Source: a bacterium (lineage in GTDB: Bacteria; Patescibacteriota; Patescibacteriia; Patescibacteriales; JALTFF01). Taken from it: a stretch of 9,687 bases of DNA. The translations under genes were made by a program, and so were the position numbers. Shown here piece after piece: positions 1 through 6,245 of the stretch. The notes under the pieces are model-generated. The model did no database searches. It worked only from the letters and a program-made list of their open reading frames with translations, and was not told the origin of the DNA. The number at the start of each line of letters is the position of its first letter. Within the stretch, counting starts at the first letter, position 1. Location of the stretch: positions 1 through 9,687 of the forward strand of contig JALTFF010000050.1 in NCBI GenBank assembly GCA_027007465.1, read 5' to 3'.

Positions 1-87
1 GTGGTGAAAAACAAGGAGCCTTATATAGCGCTTGTTTGATAAATTTGTGATAGAATTGTAAGAAAGTTTTAAGACGGAATCTACGTT
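1..87. other. Left edge of window downstream of metY; no gene assigned
   Basis: This short stretch follows the metY stop codon on the minus strand. No hairpin with a T-run is visible. On the plus strand the first frame is open from the window edge to a TGA at 37-39 (12 codons), which could be the tail of a convergent gene. It is too short to support. It probably belongs to the same moderate-GC source as metY. Confidence 0.3.
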
Positions 88-1350
88 TTACCCCAAAGCT
101 TTCTTCAAATCTTCAATCAAATCTTGCGTATCTTCTAACCCAACACTCAGTCTCACAAGCCCACCAGGGATACCTGCTTCTATAAGTTCCTTATCTGAAA
201 GTTGTTGATGTGTCGTACTTGCGGGGTGCGTGATGATAGACTTGCTGTCACCTATGTTTACAACCACAGAGAAGATCTCCGTAGCATCTGCTATAGCCTG
301 AGCCTCTTCTTTGCTCTCCACTTCAAAAGAGAGCAAACCACTAGCCATACCCTCTTTAAAATACTTCTGTGCCAAAGCATGTTGCTTACTTGACTTCAAC
401 CCTGGGTAATTTACTTTTTTCACCTTGGGATGTGTCTCTAAAAACTCTGCTATGGCAAGTGCAGAGCTTGAATGCTGTTTCATACGAAGTGGCAGAGTCT
501 CAAGCCCTTGTATATGCAACCAAGAGTTAAATGGACTAGGCGCTCCTCCAAGGTCACGAAGCAATGCCAAACGTACTCTAAGAGTAAAGAGTGGCAATGG
601 CAAGTCACTATAGACAAGCCCATGGTAGCTCTCATCAGGGGTATTAAAATGTTCATAGCGAGGATTGCCCTTGATTTTCTCTACCAAATTTTCACGCTCT
701 ACTATGATGCCTCCAAGTGCAAGCCCCTGCCCTGTAGTGTACTTACTCGTACTATGCACAGTCAAATCCACACCATGTGCCAAAGGTTTACACAGCACTG
801 GTGTTCCCACAGTATTATCTACACAAGTGATAATGTTATGTTTTTGGGCTATTTCCACAATCGCATCTATATCTGCCACGTCAATACTCGGATTGGTAAT
901 ACTCTCAAAGATGATAATTTTTGTTTTATCATCCACCAAAGCCTCTATTTCACTGGGATTACGTACATCAAAGTAACGTGTCTCTATACCAAAACGTTTG
1001 ATGGTATGCCCTGTAAGTGTAGTAGTTCCACCATACACTTGCTTTGCTACGATAATGTTATCTCCAGCCTCAGCCACATTGGCAATAGCATAAAAAATAG
1101 CCGCCATTCCAGAAGCAGTCCCTATGGCAGCCACTCCACCCTCAAGCGCAGCAAAACGCTTCTCAAACACATCTGTCGTTGGGTTCATAAGACGCGTATA
1201 GATATTCCCAAGCTCTTTAAGTGCAAAGAGATTTGCCGCATGTTCAGTATCTCTAAACTCATACGCTGTTGTCTGATAAATAGGAACTGCCATAGTTCCC
1301 ATAGCATCCTTGTCATATCCTGCATGGATGGCTAATGTTTGTTCGTGCAT
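88..1350 (-). CDS. metY: O-acetylhomoserine aminocarboxypropyltransferase (O-acetylhomoserine sulfhydrylase)
   Basis: This cytosolic PLP enzyme of the Cys/Met metabolism family makes homocysteine from O-acetylhomoserine and sulfide, the direct-sulfhydrylation route to methionine. At 420 aa it has the usual family length and looks intact. Visible features are the N-terminal AIHAGYD start, YTRLMNPT (51-58) for phosphate and substrate binding, SGMAA (80-84), CVDNT with D178 expected to contact the pyridine nitrogen, HSTSKYTTGQG with K203 as the PLP lysine, and LVRLSVGLED with R400 expected to bind the substrate carboxylate. The start is supported by AAGGG about 7 nt upstream on the minus strand. 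Its base composition is clearly higher in GC than everything to its right, and the protein resembles Campylobacterota (Sulfurovum/Sulfurimonas) homologues. Only about 15-20 bp of its own upstream DNA remain before the AT-rich DNA begins. It is therefore foreign to, or wrongly joined with, the rest of the window. A cystathionine gamma-synthase assignment is less likely given the length and the long loop around 225-270. Confidence 0.93.
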   Translation of the reverse strand: MHEQTLAIHAGYDKDAMGTMAVPIYQTTAYEFRDTEHAANLFALKELGNIYTRLMNPTTDVFEKRFAALEGGVAAIGTASGMAAIFYAIANVAEAGDNIIVAKQVYGGTTTLTGHTIKRFGIETRYFDVRNPSEIEALVDDKTKIIIFESITNPSIDVADIDAIVEIAQKHNIITCVDNTVGTPVLCKPLAHGVDLTVHSTSKYTTGQGLALGGIIVERENLVEKIKGNPRYEHFNTPDESYHGLVYSDLPLPLFTLRVRLALLRDLGGAPSPFNSWLHIQGLETLPLRMKQHSSSALAIAEFLETHPKVKKVNYPGLKSSKQHALAQKYFKEGMASGLLSFEVESKEEAQAIADATEIFSVVVNIGDSKSIITHPASTTHQQLSDKELIEAGIPGGLVRLSVGLEDTQDLIEDLKKALG

Positions 1351-1356
1351 TATTTT

Positions 1357-1361
1357 CCCTT
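1357..1361 (-). promoter_or_regulatory. Shine-Dalgarno site of metY
   Basis: The minus strand reads AAGGG and then seven bases before the ATG of metY. This is a textbook ribosome binding site. The AT-rich genes in this window lack sites of this quality, which helps place the compositional boundary upstream of it (at higher coordinates). Confidence 0.7.
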
Positions 1362-1382
1362 ATATACTTATATTTTTATATT
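1361..1382. other. Compositional and coding junction (probable chimeric join)
   Basis: To the left lies the moderate-GC metY segment including its Shine-Dalgarno site. To the right lies AT-rich polA, coding until the reading frame departs from the family pattern. The polA protein ends KKCRYNIKI*, where DNA polymerase I proteins normally continue with an N-(I/L)-K-Y-D type motif. The match is thus lost at about 1370-1376 and a stop follows at 1368-1370. No inverted repeats, target-site duplication, integrase or tRNA end is visible at the join. The region is A/T-rich, so short shared words could have caused a misassembly. Confidence 0.7.
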
Positions 1383-2693
1383 ATATCTACATTTTTTAAT
1401 CTTTTTATTTTCAAAAATTATTTTTAATTTTTTCAACCAATCAATGTTAAAATCAGTTTTATTTTTATAATCTTTGTAGTTAAACAAACTATGGCTTTGT
1501 TTTTTATTGGCGCTATTTGTCTTATCGTTTTTTAAATTAAAATTGTTTGATAATTTAACATAATAAGCAAATTTATTTTTCCAAGAAAAGCTAATTCCTA
1601 ACAAGTTCATATTATCATCTGCTTCTACATTAAAAGCAAATAAATTTTGCCTTTCTAAATCTTGTAAAAATTTGTTAAATTTTTCTTTTTTATCAATTAA
1701 AAAATAATTAAAACTTCTTTTGTCTTGCTCAATTTTATCTTTTAGATTTAATCTTAAAAAAGTTGAATTTTTATTTAACTCATATAAATCTTTTAACCTT
1801 GTCAATAATGACTTAAACTCTAATCTTTGTAAAATCTTTAATACTTTATTTATATCTGGATTATGATAAGAAGCATTTTCTAAAATAAAATCCATCTTAA
1901 CATTAGTTATAATGGAAGCTATTTTTTTTGATAAAAAAGCATCTTTTTTATATCTTAATAAAAGTGTGACAGTTTTCTTATTGATTTTTTTTGGTTCTTT
2001 TTCTCTTTGTAAATATTTATAAATATTTTCTAAATTATGAAACTCTTTTAACAATTTAATAGCTGTTTTTTTGCCTATTCCTTTAACGCCCTTAATATTG
2101 TCAGAGGCATCACCAGCCAAAGCTCTATAATCTACTAGTTGATTTGGCTCTAATCCATTATATTTTTGTTCAACCATTTTTTTGTCATAAAATATTCCTT
2201 GTGATAATCCGCGAAGCATTATATAAGCTGTTACGCGTTGATTAACTAATTGCAAAGCATCTAAGTCTCCAGTTACTATAATTGATTTAATTTTCTCATT
2301 CATTACTTGTTTATTATTAATTAAAGTGCCTATTAAATCATCAGCTTCATAGCCTGGCTTTTCATAAATTGGAATACCAAAAGCTTTAACAATTTCTTTA
2401 ATCAATGGAAATTGATCATATAATTCTTGGGGCTGTTTAATACGTTTAGCTTTATATTCCTTATATTCTTTATGGCGAAAAGTTTTCCCAGCAGTATCAA
2501 ATGTCAGGCATATATATTCTGGCCTAAATTGTTTTAAAATGTTTATGAGAACACTTGTAAATCCATAAACAGCATTAACTATTTTGCCATCTTTAGTGGT
2601 TAAATCAAGCGGAAGAGCATGAAAACTACGATGCACTATTGCATTACCATCAATAATAATAAATTTTTTTTCTTTAAACATTGTATAATACAT
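1368..2693 (-). pseudogene. polA: DNA polymerase I, 5' part only (5'-3' exonuclease plus start of the 3'-5' exonuclease-like domain)
   Basis: Full PolA fills gaps and removes RNA primers during replication and repair. Here only 441 residues remain. Residues 10-295 form a good 5'-3' exonuclease domain with metal-binding acidic residues at IIIDGN (D15), TFD (D66), YEADDL (E116, D118, D119), TGDLD (D143, D145) and GDASDN (D195, D198), plus a helix-hairpin-helix at GVKGIGKKTAIKLL. Residues about 325-441 start the 3'-5' exonuclease-like domain. Its first catalytic motif reads F-N-V-E instead of the proofreading D-x-E, so this domain was probably already inactive. The protein stops inside the second exonuclease motif and the whole polymerase domain is missing. 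The break coincides with the change in base composition next to metY, so truncation by a join is more likely than a natural stand-alone exonuclease. ATG at 2681 (M5) fits the family start at least as well as 2693. The gene starts 14 bp after dus and is probably in the same operon. Confidence 0.85.
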
Positions 2694-2707
2694 TTAAATT
2701 AAGCTTA

Positions 2708-3649
2708 TCATAAATTTACGCCTTTTAAAATCTCTCTTATATCTTTTAAATTTTTTACATTAATTAGTTGCTCTCTTAATTTTCGCGCTCCAGGAAGTCC
2801 ACGAATATACCAAGATAAATGTTTGCGCATTTCAACTATACCAACCGCGCCTTTTAATTTATAAGCTAATTCAGAATGTTGAAGAGCTATTTTAAAAATA
2901 GCTCTATGAGAACGTTTAATGCTTTGTCCAGTGCGAAGAGCTTTAAAAATCCACGGACTACCCAATGCTCCACGAGCAATACCTAACCCATCTGCCTTAG
3001 TTTTTATTAAAGTTTCTATTGCATCATTATAAGAATTTATACCACCATTAGCCAGGATTATTCCGCCAAAATAATTCCTTGCTTTTTTTATTATTTTAAA
3101 ATCAATCAAACCAGTAAATCCTTGCTTAAAACTCCTGCCATGAATCATCACAGCTTTTATGTCTAAACCATTTAAATTATCTAAAAATTTTAAAACATTA
3201 ATTTTGCCAACACTTGCTCGACATTTAATTGAAACAGGTAGGTTTGTATTATTAATAACTGATTTTATAATTTCCTGGCTTAATTTTAAATTTTTCATTA
3301 AAGCAACACCTGCTCCTTGCTTAACAATTTTTTTAACTGGACAGCCAAAATTAATATCAATTCCATTTGGTTTAATTTTGGCTTGAATTAATTTTGTTGC
3401 ATCAGCAAAATGTTTTGGATTGTTTCCAAAAAGTTGAACAATATAAGGCTGTTCAACTTTGTTAAATTTAAGCATTTTTAAGGTTTTATCAGGATTAAAA
3501 ACAAGCGCGTCTGAACTTGCCATTTCTGAATAAACAACATTTGCGCCAAATTTCTTACAAATCTGTCTAAAAGCAGAATCAGTGATTCCTGCCATTGGAG
3601 CAAGCGCGTAAATTGGTCTATTTAATTTTTCCCAAAAATTATTTTTCAT
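2708..3649 (-). CDS. dus: tRNA-dihydrouridine synthase, DusB/NifR3-like
   Basis: This FMN-dependent cytosolic enzyme reduces uridines to dihydrouridine in tRNA D-loops using NADPH. At 313 aa it is of normal length. The TIM barrel begins at YALAPMAGITDSAFR (14-28). The family signature GIDINFGCP contains the catalytic acid C103. K142 in SIKCR and H170 in MIHGR are the expected FMN and substrate contacts. ANGGI (200-204) and GIARGALGSPWIF (223-235) bind the FMN phosphate. The C-terminal helical tRNA-binding domain follows, with RKHLSWYIRGLPGARKLR. The subfamily call (DusB-like) rests on these motifs; the exact uridine position is not determinable here. There is no clear Shine-Dalgarno site, and a short inverted repeat lies three bases upstream of the start. 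polA follows after 14 bp. Confidence 0.93.
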   Translation of the reverse strand: MKNNFWEKLNRPIYALAPMAGITDSAFRQICKKFGANVVYSEMASSDALVFNPDKTLKMLKFNKVEQPYIVQLFGNNPKHFADATKLIQAKIKPNGIDINFGCPVKKIVKQGAGVALMKNLKLSQEIIKSVINNTNLPVSIKCRASVGKINVLKFLDNLNGLDIKAVMIHGRSFKQGFTGLIDFKIIKKARNYFGGIILANGGINSYNDAIETLIKTKADGLGIARGALGSPWIFKALRTGQSIKRSHRAIFKIALQHSELAYKLKGAVGIVEMRKHLSWYIRGLPGARKLREQLINVKNLKDIREILKGVNL

Positions 3650-3652
3650 AGC

Positions 3653-3669
3653 AAAGAGTTGAACTCTTT
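3653..3669. repeat. Perfect 8-bp inverted repeat just upstream of the dus start
   Basis: The sequence AAAGAGTTGAACTCTTT is a perfect palindrome around a single central base. It sits three bases before the dus start codon, where a ribosome or repressor would bind. A hairpin would have to open a few central pairs to form a loop. It may be an operator or a translation-control hairpin; this is inference. Confidence 0.5.
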
Positions 3670-3690
3670 TTCTCTATTAATATTGTTCAA

Positions 3691-3713
3691 GCAAAAAAGC
3701 TTAGCTTCTTTGC
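3691..3713. repeat. Imperfect 11-bp inverted repeat in the dus leader
   Basis: The arms are GCAAAAAAGCT (3691-3701) and AGCTTCTTTGC (3703-3713), with one mismatch and a one-base spacer. It is the second palindrome within 61 bp in the divergent dus/methyltransferase spacer. There is no T-run placed to make it a terminator. Confidence 0.5.
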
Positions 3714-3727
3714 GAAATATACTAAAA

Positions 3728-3733
3728 ATTATA
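3728..3733 (-). promoter_or_regulatory. Candidate -10 element for dus
   Basis: The minus strand reads TATAAT here, about 80 bp upstream of the dus start. The -35 region (around 3751-3756, TTAAAA) is poor. If used, the dus leader would contain both inverted repeats. In such AT-rich DNA a chance TATAAT is likely. Confidence 0.3.
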
Positions 3734-3760
3734 ATTTAAACTTTAACTTTTTTTAATTTA

Positions 3761-3769
3761 TGTTATAAT
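3761..3769 (+). promoter_or_regulatory. Extended -10 promoter for the methyltransferase unit
   Basis: TGTTATAAT is a perfect extended -10 element (TGn plus TATAAT) ending 27 bp before the ATG at 3797, so the transcript leader would be about 20 nt. The -35 region is only loosely similar to consensus (TTTAAC at 3742-3747). Extended -10 promoters do not need a strong -35. Confidence 0.5.
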
Positions 3770-3796
3770 ATTATTAAATTTCAAATAAATAACTTT

Positions 3797-4348
3797 ATGA
3801 CAATAACAGGTGGCAATATTTTATTAAACCCAAATAAAATATTACAAAGATTAAATATTGAAGAAGATATGAAAGTGGCTGATCTTGGTTGTGGATCTTC
3901 TGGTCATTTTATTTTTCCTATGTCAAAGTTGGTTGGAAAAAATGGAATAGTTTATGCTGTTGATATTTTAAAACCAACTTTAGCTCACATAAAAGAAATG
4001 GCTAAAAGCGAATACATAAAAAACATTAAAATAATTTGGTCTGATTTAGAAATTTTTAATGCCACTAATATTGAATCAAACACATTGGATATTGCTTTAT
4101 TAGTTAACACACTTTTTCAAACAACAAAGAGAACAGAGGTGGTAAGAGAATCCACAAGAATGTTAAAAAAAAATGGTAAATTATTGGTTGTTGACTGGAA
4201 AATAACCGCTGCTCCATTTGGACCTCCAAAAGAAAAAAAAATAAATAAAGAAGCTTTAAAAAAAAATTCAATTAGATTAGGATTAAATTTAATAAGTGAA
4301 TTTTCTGCTGGTCAATATCATTTTGGTTTAATTTTTAAAAAACAATAA
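3797..4348 (+). CDS. Class I SAM-dependent methyltransferase, substrate unknown
   Basis: The protein is a 183-aa single-domain Rossmann-fold methyltransferase. Motif I is VADLGCGSSGHF (27-38), the glycine-rich SAM loop. The acidic end of strand 2 is D56 in YAVDIL and should bind the ribose hydroxyls. SDLE around D83 fits the adenine-binding motif. DIALLVNTLFQT (98-109) is strand 4 and the motif IV region, and MLKKNGKLLVVDWK (122-135) is strand 5. The overall form resembles UbiE/arsenite-methyltransferase-like small methyltransferases that are frequent in Candidate Phyla Radiation genomes. No substrate-recognition domain is present, so I do not name a substrate. A small membrane protein starts 7 bp downstream, probably in the same transcript, which would fit a membrane-associated or lipid substrate; that is inference. 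There is no clear Shine-Dalgarno site before the ATG. Confidence 0.85.
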   Translation: MTITGGNILLNPNKILQRLNIEEDMKVADLGCGSSGHFIFPMSKLVGKNGIVYAVDILKPTLAHIKEMAKSEYIKNIKIIWSDLEIFNATNIESNTLDIALLVNTLFQTTKRTEVVRESTRMLKKNGKLLVVDWKITAAPFGPPKEKKINKEALKKNSIRLGLNLISEFSAGQYHFGLIFKKQ

Positions 4349-4355
4349 TAAAATT

Positions 4356-4751
4356 ATGATTAATTTTTCAAAACTCTTTTATTTAAAATTTTGGTTTAAC
4401 GCCTATCCAGGCGCAATGTCAAAACCTTTTTTACTTTTCTTTATAGTAATGACTATTGTTTTTAGTTTATTGGCTATTGTTTCTTATTTTTTTAACAAAA
4501 AAAGATCTATTTATCAAAAAACTTGGAATTCTTTTTTTCAACTTTGCTTCTTTTCAGTTGTTTATAATATTTTTTGGATATTTTTTGTTTGGCAAACTAT
4601 TCCAGTTTTATCTAGCCGTTTTTGGTTTGCTATTTGGTTGCTTATAATTATTATTTGGTTTGTTTTTATTTTTAGGCAAATCTTTATAAAAATACCTCAA
4701 AGAAAAAAAATATTAGAACAAAAAAATAAAATTAAAAAATATTTACCATAA
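4356..4751 (+). CDS. Small three-helix membrane protein of unknown function
   Basis: I do not recognise this 131-aa protein. It has three strongly hydrophobic segments, at about 24-46, 60-80 and 86-108, each rich in Phe, Trp and Ile. A lysine-rich cytoplasmic-type tail follows (114-129, QRKKILEQKNKIKK). The positive-inside rule would place the KKR at 48-50 and the C-terminal tail in the cytoplasm. No signal-peptide cleavage site or catalytic motif is evident. It starts 7 bp after the methyltransferase stop and has no promoter of its own, so it is probably co-transcribed and may work with it. The hydrophobic pattern and consistent reading frame support a real gene despite the AT-rich composition. 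Confidence 0.75.
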   Translation: MINFSKLFYLKFWFNAYPGAMSKPFLLFFIVMTIVFSLLAIVSYFFNKKRSIYQKTWNSFFQLCFFSVVYNIFWIFFVWQTIPVLSSRFWFAIWLLIIIIWFVFIFRQIFIKIPQRKKILEQKNKIKKYLP

Positions 4752-4763
4752 TAAAATTTTATT
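4750..4763. terminator. AT-only palindrome between convergent genes
   Basis: AATAAAATTTTATT is a perfect 14-bp palindrome in the 39-bp gap between the membrane protein gene and the dnaN stop. Its position between convergent genes suits a bidirectional terminator. Without G/C pairs the hairpin would be weak, so the call is tentative. Confidence 0.2.
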
Positions 4764-4790
4764 TACAAAAATTTCTCATTGTTTTAAAAT

Positions 4791-5942
4791 TTACTGTTTA
4801 ATAGGCATTACAATATAATGATAATTTTCTGATTTATCTGCTGATTGAATTAACCCAGGAGTATTTTCACTATTTATTTTTATAATTAGTTCATCATTAT
4901 TAATAGCATTTAACCCATCAAGCAAATAATGAAAATTAAAAGTTATTTTATTGCTTTCACCTTTTATTTTAGCTCCAACCTTAGAAACGCTTTCACCAAA
5001 TTTACTAGTTAAACAACTTATTATTAAATCTTTACTACTTTCTTTAGTTTCTATGTTTATATCATTTGTACCGCTTTGTGAAAAAAGTGAAGTAGCTTTA
5101 ATAGCTCTAATTAGTTCATTTTTGTTGATATTTATAACAGTTTTAAAATCTGTAGGAATGATTTGTTGATAATCTGGATACTTTCCTTCTATTAAGCGTG
5201 AAATAATTTCATTATCTTTATATGTAAACAAAACTTGATTTTCAGAAATAAAAATTTTAACTTCATCTTGTTGGTTATTTTTTTCAATTTCCATATCCTT
5301 GTCTTTATCTTGAATAATTCGTTGCAATGTTTGCATTGTTTTAGCTGGTATTATAACCTCTAAATCTTCTTCATTTTGGTTGTTGCTTAAATCTAACCTT
5401 ATTTTTTTTTCTGCTAAACGATAACTATCAGTGCTTGCCATTGTTAATGTTTCACCTTGTTTATTTAAATAAATACCAGCTAATTCTGGTCTTGTGTTTG
5501 TTGGAGCTACTGCAAAAATTATTTGATTAATAGTATTTTTCATATCCTTAGATGCTAATTTTATAAACCTATCTCTTTTTATTTCTGGTATTATCGGAAA
5601 GTTATCTGCTGACTGTCCTTTTATTTTAGTTTTATAATTTTCACCACAATTTATTTTTAAGAAGTCGTTTTTTAATTCAATTAATATTTTTTCATCAGGA
5701 AGTAGTGATATATAATCACTTAACAATTTAACATCTACTGTATATTCTCCTTGTTTTTCTATTTTTCCTCTAATTTTACTTGTAATACCTATTTCTAAGT
5801 CTGTTGTTATTAGTTTAATTACTCCTTGTTTAGCCTGTATTAAAACATTAGCTAATATTGGTAAGTTAGGATTTTTATTACTAATATTTCCTACTGTATA
5901 TAGTCCTGATTTTAGATTTTCTTGGGTTGAAAAAAATTTCAT
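4791..5942 (-). CDS. dnaN: DNA polymerase III beta subunit (sliding clamp)
   Basis: The protein forms the dimeric ring that tethers the replicative polymerase to DNA and recruits other replication and repair proteins. At 383 aa it has the full family length, with three repeated clamp domains at about 1-125, 126-250 and 251-383. Recognisable segments are NPNLPILANVLI near the N-terminus, YTVDVKLLSDYISLLPDEKI (a 20-residue clamp signature, 67-86), ELAGIYLN and ASTDSYRLAEK in the second domain, and the C-terminal YHYIVMPIKQ, which matches the usual Y-x-(V/I)-M-P-(M/I)-R/K ending. The ATG is preceded only by A/T-rich sequence with no Shine-Dalgarno site, as for most genes on this side of the junction. 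dnaN lies downstream of dnaA on the same strand, the classic order, but separated by 303 bp. Confidence 0.96.
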   Translation of the reverse strand: MKFFSTQENLKSGLYTVGNISNKNPNLPILANVLIQAKQGVIKLITTDLEIGITSKIRGKIEKQGEYTVDVKLLSDYISLLPDEKILIELKNDFLKINCGENYKTKIKGQSADNFPIIPEIKRDRFIKLASKDMKNTINQIIFAVAPTNTRPELAGIYLNKQGETLTMASTDSYRLAEKKIRLDLSNNQNEEDLEVIIPAKTMQTLQRIIQDKDKDMEIEKNNQQDEVKIFISENQVLFTYKDNEIISRLIEGKYPDYQQIIPTDFKTVININKNELIRAIKATSLFSQSGTNDINIETKESSKDLIISCLTSKFGESVSKVGAKIKGESNKITFNFHYLLDGLNAINNDELIIKINSENTPGLIQSADKSENYHYIVMPIKQ

Positions 5943-5950
5943 ATTTTTTT

Positions 5951-5962
5951 ATTATTCTTATT
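5951..5962. repeat. 12-bp direct repeat, copy 1 (also an arm of an inverted repeat)
   Basis: ATTATTCTTATT occurs here and at 6174-6185, near the two ends of the dnaA-dnaN spacer. The inner nine bases ATTCTTATT (5954-5962) are also inverted as AATAAGAAT at 5995-6003. Chance is possible given the AT bias. Confidence 0.35.
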
Positions 5963-6077
5963 TTTATATTATTTAAATTTAAAATAATAATAACAATAAG
6001 AATGTTAATAAGTTTTATATTTTTGTAAAAAAAATTAGTAAATAGAATATATTTTTATGTTTTTGTTTTAATTTATT

Positions 6078-6103
6078 ATTGTGTAAAATTTGTTAAAACT
6101 AAA
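6078..6103 (+). repeat. Compound origin repeat, copy 1
   Basis: ATTGTGTAAAAT (6078-6089) is followed after four bases by TAAAACTAAA (6094-6103). Both words recur in the same order and orientation at 7763-7791 on the other side of dnaA. The first word contains TTTTACACA on the minus strand, one base from the DnaA box TTATACACA. Confidence 0.5.
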
Positions 6104-6173
6104 CAAGTAGAATGTTTATAAAAAGATTAATAAAATAAATTTTACAAAAAGTTATTTTTTTTTCTTAACATTT

Positions 6174-6185
6174 ATTATTCTTATT
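6174..6185. repeat. 12-bp direct repeat, copy 2
   Basis: This second copy of ATTATTCTTATT overlaps the first two bases of the DnaA box at 6184-6192. Confidence 0.35.
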
Positions 6186-6192
6186 ATTCACA
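6184..6192 (+). promoter_or_regulatory. DnaA box TTATTCACA
   Basis: The nonamer matches the bacterial DnaA-box consensus TTATNCACA exactly. It lies about 50 bp beyond the dnaA stop codon in the AT-rich dnaA-dnaN spacer, as in bipartite origins. It could serve in initiation or in DnaA titration. Confidence 0.5.
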
Positions 6193-6245
6193 TTATAACT
6201 AACAATTAATAAACAATTTATTAACCCTATTCTAATGTAAAGAAA

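Larger units (their letters stand above)
5943..6245. other. dnaA-dnaN spacer, extremely AT-rich, candidate second part of the replication origin
   Basis: These 303 bp hold no gene. Only a small minority of bases are G or C, lower than the flanking genes. The spacer contains one consensus-type DnaA box (6184-6192), a TTTTACACA-type box (6080-6088, minus) and two near matches, TTTTACAAA at 6140-6148 (plus) and 6022-6030 (minus). It also holds a copy of a compound repeat found on the other side of dnaA (6078-6103). This makes it a plausible unwinding region. It must also hold the dnaN promoter if dnaN is not read through from dnaA, but I cannot single one out. Confidence 0.45.

Noticed and set aside
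202..976. Further plus-strand open frames at 202-393, 425-613 and 665-976
   Set aside because: All lie within metY on the opposite strand and have no recognisable protein features.
472..1335. Long open frame (287 codons) on the plus strand across metY
   Set aside because: It is antisense to a full-length, well-conserved metY, shows no family pattern and is rich in Cys, His and Ser as expected for a shadow frame.
3159..3386. Plus-strand open frame of 75 codons inside dus
   Set aside because: It is antisense to the catalytic region of dus, which is clearly the coding strand.
3691..3720. Inverted repeat as a Rho-independent terminator
   Set aside because: No T-run follows the hairpin on either strand, and it lies upstream of genes in both directions rather than at a gene end.
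4456..4647. Open frame of 63 codons inside the small membrane protein gene
   Set aside because: It overlaps the better frame, which starts next to the methyltransferase stop and has a sensible membrane topology. The inner frame is hydrophobic only because of the T-rich sequence.
4951..5169. Plus-strand open frame of 72 codons inside dnaN
   Set aside because: It is an antisense shadow of the conserved sliding clamp.
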